The position numbers and the translations under genes were made by a program. Below, piece by piece: positions 1 through 6,254 of a stretch of 21,616 nucleotides of DNA. Every line of letters begins with the position of its first letter. The stretch's first letter is position 1. The DNA is taken from contig CANKNP010000036.1 in assembly GCA_947483545.1 (NCBI GenBank), forward strand, positions 1 through 21,616, in the 5' to 3' direction. Below the pieces are notes generated by a model, which saw only the letters and a list, made by a program, of their open reading frames with translations, ran no database searches and was not told where the DNA came from. The stretch comes from Deltaproteobacteria bacterium. Its GTDB lineage: Bacteria > Myxococcota > UBA796 > SXON01.

Positions 1-554
1 ATCTGCTCGGGGGCCATGTAGGAGGGGGTCCCCATCGCCGAGCCGGCTTTGGTCATGCGGGCGCCCTCGGCCTCTCCGAGCACCCGGGCGATGCCGAAAT
101 CCGCGACCTTCGGCACGGGCTTTCCGAATTCGATGGACAGAAGGACGTTCGCCGGCTTGAGATCCCGATGAACGATGCCCGCGTTGTGCGCCCGCTCCAC
201 TCCGTCCAGGATTCCGAGGAAAATCTGCTCCGCTGTGACGATCGAGGGCGGAGACTCCGCGAGGTACTTGTCCAGCGGCGGCCCGTTCACGTACTCCATC
301 ACCACCGCGGGCGAGCCATCGACCTCGAGCGCATCGATGATGCGTACGATGTTGAGATGCTCAATCGTGGACAGGATCATCGCCTCCTGGGCGAGCCGCT
401 CCTGGAGCCGCTTGTTCGCCACGTGCAGCACCTTGAGCGCACGCTTGGTCTTCAACTGGCGGTGGGAGACGAGGAACACCGTCGCGGTGCCGCCCTCACC
501 GAGGATGGCATCGACCCGATAGCGATCGATCTCCGACCCGGGGGTCAACTCCAT
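1..554 (-). CDS. Hanks-type serine/threonine protein kinase, N-terminal part (runs off the window)
   Basis: The first 184 residues of a eukaryotic-like Ser/Thr kinase are visible; the gene continues beyond position 1. In order: a glycine-rich loop at residues 19-26 (GEGGTATV, with Ala in place of the usual third Gly), the ATP-anchoring lysine in RALKVL (K41), the catalytic loop HRDLKPAN (129-136), the DFG metal-binding motif (152-154), and APE at 181-183 on the window edge. All core catalytic residues in view are present, so an active kinase is expected. The ATG at 554 lies two bases after the stop of the upstream exported protein, so the two are probably co-transcribed. Kinases of this type often carry C-terminal sensor or membrane domains, but that half is not visible here. 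Confidence 0.95.
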   Translation of the reverse strand, partial: MELTPGSEIDRYRVDAILGEGGTATVFLVSHRQLKTKRALKVLHVANKRLQERLAQEAMILSTIEHLNIVRIIDALEVDGSPAVVMEYVNGPPLDKYLAESPPSIVTAEQIFLGILDGVERAHNAGIVHRDLKPANVLLSIEFGKPVPKVADFGIARVLGEAEGARMTKAGSAMGTPSYMAPEQ

Positions 555-556
555 CG

Positions 557-1459
557 TTACCACCGCCCCGTAGCGACCGCGAGGACCCCCGTGATGGCGC
601 CCGCACCGGCCACGCTGAACGCGCTGATGGTCAGCGCGTGGTTGGTGGCGATGATGCCCTCGGTGTCGTCGCCGTCCGCCGCATTTTCGTACTGGCCGTT
701 GGTGACCCAGGCCGCTCCGTAGAGCGCCCCGCCGGCCACCACAGCCCCGATCGCGCCGATGAGCAGCGCACGGTTCGGGCCGGGGGGGCGATTGTCCACC
801 TTCATCGTCGTGTCAACGACGAGCGGCGCGTCGACGATCTCGGGTGGCACGGGCAGGGTGAGCGCAGCGTCGGAGGCGTACCAGCCGCTGACCAGCACTT
901 TCCCGGTGGTGTCGAAGCCCTGGACCACCGCGGGGCGCCAGGTCGGCCGCTCGGCAGCGCTGGCGCCATCGATCCGCACCTTCAAGTTCTCGGGGATCTC
1001 CAGGGGGGCGGGGGGCGTGACCGCGACGGCCTTGGCGCTGGTGTAGTGCGTACGGAGGGCGCTGCCTTCGGGGGCCATGGCCGCGGTGTAGTCGTAGGAG
1101 GGCTCGATGGCACGGGCTGCGGCGAAGGCGGCGACCGCCCCAGTGTCGTTCTTCATCACCACCCCGTCGAGCCCGACGGCCCGGTGGATTCGGGCGGCGG
1201 CGGCGACGTTCACCTCGCCCTGGAGGCACCGTAGACGATCAAGCGCCAATGACACGTTGGCGTGTACGGAGTCCCGATTCCTCGCGGCGTAGGCCGCTTC
1301 TGCATCGGTGAGCGCCTGCTCGACATCGCCGAGCGCGTACGAAGTGACACAGTCATCGGCCTGGGCAAGGCTCGACGAGAGGAGGAGCGCAAGGGAAAGC
1401 ATGGGGGCAACGTACCATGCTTCGGTGAACGCGGCAGCGCGTTGTGGATAGAACGACAT
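557..1459 (-). CDS. Exported protein with helical N-terminal region and C-terminal membrane hairpin, unknown function
   Basis: A 300-residue protein I do not recognise by name. A hydrophobic export segment (LSLALLLSSSLAQA, about residues 21-34) ends at a plausible Ala-x-Ala cleavage site. The next 100 or so residues are Ala-rich amphipathic helices resembling TPR-type repeats. Then follows a stretch around PENLKVRIDG that loosely recalls PEGA-like surface domains. Two hydrophobic segments near residues 230-250 and 278-297 would form a membrane hairpin at the C-terminus. The ATG at 1459 is chosen because GGTGA lies nine bases upstream. An ATG at 1402 would give a shorter leader but has no visible ribosome-binding site. 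The kinase gene follows after two bases, so this may be its envelope-side partner (inference). Confidence 0.8.
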   Translation of the reverse strand: MSFYPQRAAAFTEAWYVAPMLSLALLLSSSLAQADDCVTSYALGDVEQALTDAEAAYAARNRDSVHANVSLALDRLRCLQGEVNVAAAARIHRAVGLDGVVMKNDTGAVAAFAAARAIEPSYDYTAAMAPEGSALRTHYTSAKAVAVTPPAPLEIPENLKVRIDGASAAERPTWRPAVVQGFDTTGKVLVSGWYASDAALTLPVPPEIVDAPLVVDTTMKVDNRPPGPNRALLIGAIGAVVAGGALYGAAWVTNGQYENAADGDDTEGIIATNHALTISAFSVAGAGAITGVLAVATGRW

Positions 1460-1473
1460 GTTCCCGGTTCACC
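1403..1473. promoter_or_regulatory. Divergent start region between the kinase unit and the MopE-repeat lipoprotein unit
   Basis: Both transcription units must begin in or near this 71-base stretch, because the start codons at 1459 (or 1402, minus) and 1474 (plus) face away from each other. No convincing -35/-10 pair is visible on either strand. If the minus-strand start at 1459 is right, the true gap is only 14 bases and the promoters lie inside the opposing leader sequences. Confidence 0.3.
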
Positions 1474-4422
1474 ATGCGGTTCCTCCCCCTCCTTCTCCTC
1501 GCCGGTTGTCCCGCCATTGGCCCAAACGGCCTCGCCGAGCGCCAGGACCTGGATGGCGACGGCTACGTCTCCGACCAATTCCAGGGCGACGACTGCGACG
1601 ATCACGATGGCAGCGTCCACCCGGACGCCGAGGACGAGCCCTACGACGATCGCGACGCCGACTGCTCCGGCGGCTCCGACTTCGACGGGGACGGCGACGG
1701 GTACGACACCGCGTTGAACGGAGGGGACGACTGCGATGACACGAATCCCGAGGTCCACCCGGGCGCGACGGAAGCCTGCGACGGCCTCGACGCCGACTGT
1801 GACGGTACGACCGCCGCTTCCGCCATGGACGAGAGCGACCGGGACGCGGACGGCTGGCTGGTCTGCGCCGACGACTGCGAGGACACCGACGCCGACGTCC
1901 ACCCCGACGCGCTGGAGTCCTGCAATGAGCGCGACGACGACTGCGACGGGCTCATCGACGCCGACGACCCCGATGTGGACCCCACCGAAACCGTTTGGTA
2001 CCGCGACGAAGACTTGGACGGGTTTGGCGCGGGCTCCTCGATCACGACCTGCGCAGCGTCCGATGGCTACACACACGCCGGTGATGACTGTGATGACACC
2101 GATGGGGCCATCTACCCCGGCGCGGAGGAGGTTTGTGACGTCGAGGACAACGACTGCGACGGTGCGATCGACGACGACGACGCGGACATCGCCGATCAGA
2201 CGACCTGGTTTCGAGATGCCGACGGAGATCTCTACGGCGACGCCGACGACGCCGTGCTCCTATGCTTTGCCCCCGATGGCTACGTCGCGGACGATCTGGA
2301 CTGTGATGACACCGACCTTGCCGTCAGCCCCGCCGCGGGCGAGGTGTGCGACACGCTCGACAACGACTGCGACGGGGCGACCGACGACGACGACGACAGC
2401 GTCGCGCCTGGGGACGTGACCTACACAGACGCCGATGCAGATGGCTTTGGCGATCCCTCGACCGCGACAGACGTCTGCGCACCCCCGGAGAGCAACGTCG
2501 CCGACAGCTCCGATTGTGACGACAGCGACGGCGCCGTGTTCCCCGGCGCGGTCGAGGGCTGGTACGATGGCGTAGACCAGGATTGCTCCAGCACAAGCGA
2601 TTTCGACCAGGACGGCGACGGCGACGACTCAGACGCCTGGGGCGGCGGCGACTGCGATGACGTCGATCCTACCATCGCCTCGACCGCCCTGGAGGTCTGG
2701 TACGACGGGGTAGACGCCGACTGTGACGGTTGGGACGACTTCGACCAAGACATGGACGGGTATGTCAGCGTCGATTGGGCTGGGGATGACTGCGGGGACA
2801 CGGACCCGACGGTCAGCCCCGAGGGCCAGGAGGATTGCTCGACAGCCGCCGATGACGACTGCGACGGGGACACGAACCCCCAAGGGGCGATCGGCTGCGT
2901 GGCGTTCTACGCAGATGCGGACGCCGATGGGTATGGCGGTTCGGTCACCGACTGTTTCTGCGCTGCGACGACGGAATACCCAAACGCCGACAGCGACGAC
3001 TGTGACGATGCGGACGACGCGATCAGCCCCGCCGAGGCCGAGGTTTGCAAGGATGGTGTGGACAACGACTGCGACGGGGGTCCGGGCGTGTGTGGGATCT
3101 CAGACCTTGGGTTGGGCGATTCGGATGCGAAGTATGCGGGGGTAGCGGAGTCGGATCAGGCCTACGAGGTCGCGGGGGTTGGGGACATGAACGCGGATGG
3201 GTTCGGTGACTTTGTGGTGGGGGCCAGTTCCGAGGACTCAGCGGGTACCAACGCCGGGGCCGCCTACCTGATCCTGGGGTCGGCGACGGCGACTTCCGGC
3301 TCTTTGGCGTCCACGAGCGCCATGTTCACTGGCGAGGCAGGGAGCGACTACGCCGGGAACTCTGTCGCGGGCGTCGGCGACTTCGATGGGGATGGCTTCG
3401 ACGACCTCGGCATCGGCGCCCACGGGAACGGGGACGGAGGCCTGCGGGCCGGCGCAGCCTACGTGGTCCTGGGCTCCGCCTCCCCGGCTTCCGGTTCGCT
3501 CAGCAGCTTCGCGTTGCAATTCACCGGCGAGGCGAGCGAGGACGCCGCGGGGCAGGTCGTGTCGGGAGGCGGCGATTTCAACGACGACGGCTATACCGAC
3601 CTGTGGATCGCGGGGACCGGGAACGATGACGCCGGGACCCAGGCCGGCGCGGCGTACCTCGTGCTCGGGTCCAGCGCTCCGGGTTCGGCCACCCTCAGCG
3701 CTGCCATCCGGTTCACCGGGGAGTCCTCCTACGCGGCCTACTACGGACTCAACGTCGGTCACGCAGGAGACGTGGACGGGGATGGCCTCGCCGACGGCGT
3801 GATCGCGTTCATCTACACTGCGGCCGTCTACCTCGTGCTCGGCACCCCCACGCCGGTGTCCACGTCCGTCTCGCTCGCGGACGCGACATACGTGGGGGAA
3901 AGTTCCTCCGATGGCGTCGGCTACGGGCTCTCCTCCGCAGGGGACGTGAACGCGGACGGGTACGGCGATGTGCTCGTGTCCGCCAGCTCGCAAGGCGCGG
4001 ACGACCAGGGTCACGTGTACCTGATCCTCGGCTCCGAGTCGCCGACCTCGGCCGATCTGGAAGCCGGCGACGTGATCTTTGAGGGGGAGGCGGCGGACGA
4101 CTACGTCACCAACGTCGGCGGCCCGGGCGACGTCGACGCCGATGGTTTCGACGATGTGCTGGTCGGGTCGGGGAAGCAGACCTCCGAACAGGGCGCCGCC
4201 TACCTGATCCTCGGCTCCGCCCTGCCGGCCTCCGCATCCCTGGCCGAGGCCACCGCGAAGTTCTCCGGCAGCGCGGCCTCCGACCGCGCCGGGGACTCGG
4301 TCTCCGGCGCCGGCGACGTCAACGCCGACGGCTACATGGACCTGCTGGTCGGCGTCTCCGGCGACGACGAAGGTGCGTCCAACGCAGGCGCTGCACACCT
4401 GATCCTCGGCAACGGCTGGTGA
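1474..4422 (+). CDS. Lipoprotein with nine MopE-like metal-binding repeats and a seven-repeat FG-GAP beta-propeller
   Basis: A 982-residue predicted lipoprotein. The ATG at 1474 gives an ideal type II signal, MRFLPLLLLAGC, with the lipidated Cys at residue 12; the upstream in-frame GTG at 1444 only adds a poor leader. Residues 25-541 hold nine Asp/Cys-rich units of the type D-x-D-x-DG ... DDCDD ... PGA-E-CDG-DNDCDG, matching the MopE-type putative metal-binding family (PF11617-like). Residues from about 560 to the end hold seven FG-GAP/integrin-alpha-like repeats with DxDxDG calcium loops (for example GDMNADGFGDF, GDFDGDGFDDL, GDVNADGYMDL), enough for a complete seven-bladed propeller. It is probably surface-exposed and binds calcium or copper. 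Its stop overlaps the GTG start of the next gene (GTGA), so it heads a coupled three-gene unit. The ligand or partner is unknown. Confidence 0.93.
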   Translation: MRFLPLLLLAGCPAIGPNGLAERQDLDGDGYVSDQFQGDDCDDHDGSVHPDAEDEPYDDRDADCSGGSDFDGDGDGYDTALNGGDDCDDTNPEVHPGATEACDGLDADCDGTTAASAMDESDRDADGWLVCADDCEDTDADVHPDALESCNERDDDCDGLIDADDPDVDPTETVWYRDEDLDGFGAGSSITTCAASDGYTHAGDDCDDTDGAIYPGAEEVCDVEDNDCDGAIDDDDADIADQTTWFRDADGDLYGDADDAVLLCFAPDGYVADDLDCDDTDLAVSPAAGEVCDTLDNDCDGATDDDDDSVAPGDVTYTDADADGFGDPSTATDVCAPPESNVADSSDCDDSDGAVFPGAVEGWYDGVDQDCSSTSDFDQDGDGDDSDAWGGGDCDDVDPTIASTALEVWYDGVDADCDGWDDFDQDMDGYVSVDWAGDDCGDTDPTVSPEGQEDCSTAADDDCDGDTNPQGAIGCVAFYADADADGYGGSVTDCFCAATTEYPNADSDDCDDADDAISPAEAEVCKDGVDNDCDGGPGVCGISDLGLGDSDAKYAGVAESDQAYEVAGVGDMNADGFGDFVVGASSEDSAGTNAGAAYLILGSATATSGSLASTSAMFTGEAGSDYAGNSVAGVGDFDGDGFDDLGIGAHGNGDGGLRAGAAYVVLGSASPASGSLSSFALQFTGEASEDAAGQVVSGGGDFNDDGYTDLWIAGTGNDDAGTQAGAAYLVLGSSAPGSATLSAAIRFTGESSYAAYYGLNVGHAGDVDGDGLADGVIAFIYTAAVYLVLGTPTPVSTSVSLADATYVGESSSDGVGYGLSSAGDVNADGYGDVLVSASSQGADDQGHVYLILGSESPTSADLEAGDVIFEGEAADDYVTNVGGPGDVDADGFDDVLVGSGKQTSEQGAAYLILGSALPASASLAEATAKFSGSAASDRAGDSVSGAGDVNADGYMDLLVGVSGDDEGASNAGAAHLILGNGW
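1546..3096 (+). repeat. Nine tandem MopE-like protein repeats, about 45-70 residues each
   Basis: The repeats start at DLDGDGYV, DFDGDGDGY, DRDADGW, RDEDLDGFG, RDADGDLYG, TDADADGFG, DFDQDGDGD, DFDQDMDGY and ADADADGYG. Each includes a DDCDD-type motif, and most end in D-x-DCDG. Spacer lengths vary, and aligned units differ at many positions, so this is an old, diverged protein-level array rather than a fresh DNA tandem duplication. Cys pairs occur in every unit, fitting disulfide- or metal-stabilised folding outside the cytoplasm. Confidence 0.85.
3097..4419 (+). repeat. Seven FG-GAP repeats forming a predicted beta-propeller
   Basis: Seven blades are recognisable by a G-D-x-[ND]-x-DG-x-x-D core followed by a hydrophobic strand and an A-Y-L-[IV]-LG strand. 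The fourth blade (GDVDGDGLADGVIAF) is short and the most degenerate. Seven is the usual number for an integrin-like propeller, so the domain looks complete. Confidence 0.85.
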
Positions 4423-6254
4423 CCCCAGGCGCCCTCCGCGACTGGATCCCAGCGGCGCTGCACGCCGATCTGGACGCGATCTGGCCCGTGGCGCTCCGAT
4501 TGCTCGCCGCTTCGCCGAGCGCGTACATCGGCGTCTGGCCAAGTCACCTGCTGGCGTGTGTGGAGGAGCATCCGGCGGCCGTCTGGCTCGGCGCCGCGCT
4601 CTTCTTGGGCTCGGATCCCATTGGCCAGAGCACGATGTTCGACCGGGTTCGGCTCTGGGACGAGGAGCGGGACTGGAACCGCCACGCGGTGCTGCTGGCC
4701 GATCTGGCCAATCGGTTCGGAGAGGCGCTCGTCGCGCCGCTTCAGGCGTTGCCGAGCCCCCTCCGCCCCCGGATCGTCACCGACTGGCTCGGGGAAGCGG
4801 CGGGCGCACCGGATGCGCAGAAACCGACCATCGATCGCCGCATCCCCGAGGCGGAGGCCGCGATCCGGGCCGGACGCTTCGATCTGGCGCTCAGCGCCGC
4901 GCTCCGGCTCTGGCGGGAGGGCGGCGATCCGCTCGTCGCCGACGTGATCGACGTGCTCGACCCGCTCGTGGGCGCCCCAATGTCGGTGACCGACGGGGAG
5001 CGGCTCCTGTGCCTGCCGTCCTCCGCCAGGGACGACCTCGATCTGGGCCGCGCGCTGAGGAGCGGTTTTCTGGCGGTGGCGCCTGAGGTTGGCGGGCTCC
5101 TGGATCTCCTCAGCCGCATGCCGCCAGATCCTCGCGTGGCAGCAGCCATCCGGGCCCTGCTCCTGACCCGGGAGACCCGCTCCTCAGCCACCGTGACCGC
5201 CGGGCACGCGCTCGCCCGCGTCATGGACGTACGCGGGCTCGCGCCGATCGCATGGACGCATCAACTGCCCTCTACGACTGCGGCCGGGATGTGGACAGTC
5301 CCGGTCGGCCCGGCTGGGAGGGCGCGCCTCCGGCAGATGGCCCGATCGGCCGGCGGAGACGTAGGCAGGCCAACCCCCACGCTCCAAGCGCTCCGGCTTC
5401 GCGCTTGGGCCGCAGGCGTAGAGGATCGTCCCCTCGCCGAGGCGGTCTACGGGGATGCGCTCCGAGAGGCAGGCGACGCCCAGGCGCTGGCCTGCACAGG
5501 CCACGTGGTCTCCGCCCGGGACCTCTCGCGGCTCCCCGCGCGGACCATCGAGCGGTGCTGCGCCCGACCCTACGGCCTGAAGACCACGCAGGCCGCATGG
5601 CGCAACGGACTGGCGGTGCAGGGGGAGCTGACCGATGCCGAGCTGGCGGTGCTGGATCCGGCGTGGGGCGCCGTTGAGCGGGTGGCGCTGGACGATCTAA
5701 GGCCCGAGCTCCTGGCCCACCTCCCCAACGTTCGCGGCGTGCTCGTTCGCGTACCCCGCGAGGCGACGGCAGAGGCGTGCCGGCAGTTCATGGCGGAGGC
5801 CCTCCGCATGCGCCCAGGCATCGTCGAGTTCGGCGACGAGCAAGGCGCGTTCGCGTCGGTGCGGGGGGATCACACCGCTGTGGTCACCCGCCGCGTCGCT
5901 CGGGGCGAGCGGTTCCTCGGCGCGCATGCCCGGCATCTGGCGTTGCGGGGCCCCCTGGACCTTGTGCTGGCGCTCAGGGACGCGCCGGGGCTTCGGGTGG
6001 TGAGCGTGGTGGAAGCAGGCGTACCGGTCTGGTCCCCCCTCGGGTGGCACGTTGAGTTGCACCTGGCGACCAGAGCGCTGCACGCGCGCTGGTATGGACC
6101 GGCCCCGATGACCCCGGGTCTCGGCCTCTTGCTCAGCAACGTGCAGCCGGGCACCTTCCGCGCTGTCGCCATCGACCCCCTCCCCGGGCCGACGGGTCCG
6201 GAGCTGCGGCGCCAGCTCGCCGCCCACAAAGCGACATTCTTGGGTCCTGAATGA
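4419..6254 (+). CDS. Uncharacterised 611-residue protein coupled between the lipoprotein and the UvrA-like gene
   Basis: I do not recognise this protein. It is predicted cytoplasmic: no signal peptide or membrane segment, rich in Ala, Leu and Arg, with long helical stretches (for example residues 1-60, and an Ala-rich region near EAEAAIRAGRFDLALSAALR). There are few cysteines and no Walker, zinc or protease motif. A stretch near DDLRPELLAHLPNVRGVLVRV has leucine spacing faintly like a leucine-rich repeat, which is not enough to name a family. The GTG start at 4419 overlaps the preceding stop as GTGA, and its own stop overlaps the next ATG as ATGA. The three proteins are therefore probably made together in fixed ratio. 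Codon use and GC match the neighbours, so there is no sign of recent transfer. Confidence 0.85.
   Translation: MTPGALRDWIPAALHADLDAIWPVALRLLAASPSAYIGVWPSHLLACVEEHPAAVWLGAALFLGSDPIGQSTMFDRVRLWDEERDWNRHAVLLADLANRFGEALVAPLQALPSPLRPRIVTDWLGEAAGAPDAQKPTIDRRIPEAEAAIRAGRFDLALSAALRLWREGGDPLVADVIDVLDPLVGAPMSVTDGERLLCLPSSARDDLDLGRALRSGFLAVAPEVGGLLDLLSRMPPDPRVAAAIRALLLTRETRSSATVTAGHALARVMDVRGLAPIAWTHQLPSTTAAGMWTVPVGPAGRARLRQMARSAGGDVGRPTPTLQALRLRAWAAGVEDRPLAEAVYGDALREAGDAQALACTGHVVSARDLSRLPARTIERCCARPYGLKTTQAAWRNGLAVQGELTDAELAVLDPAWGAVERVALDDLRPELLAHLPNVRGVLVRVPREATAEACRQFMAEALRMRPGIVEFGDEQGAFASVRGDHTAVVTRRVARGERFLGAHARHLALRGPLDLVLALRDAPGLRVVSVVEAGVPVWSPLGWHVELHLATRALHARWYGPAPMTPGLGLLLSNVQPGTFRAVAIDPLPGPTGPELRRQLAAHKATFLGPE

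Noticed and set aside
1210..2076. Minus-strand open frame with long Val/Ala/Gly-rich, membrane-like stretches
   Set aside because: It is the antisense of Asp-rich MopE repeats (GAC becomes GTC), which mimics hydrophobic segments. It also overlaps the exported protein in another frame.
1546..3096. Reading the DxDxDG motifs of the lipoprotein as EF-hands
   Set aside because: The loops recur with Cys and DDCDD at MopE-type spacing and lack the flanking helices and 12-residue loop of EF-hands.
3238..4542. 434-codon minus-strand open frame antisense to the FG-GAP propeller
   Set aside because: Produced by the repetitive GC-rich propeller code; no start context, no domain, and it crosses a gene boundary.
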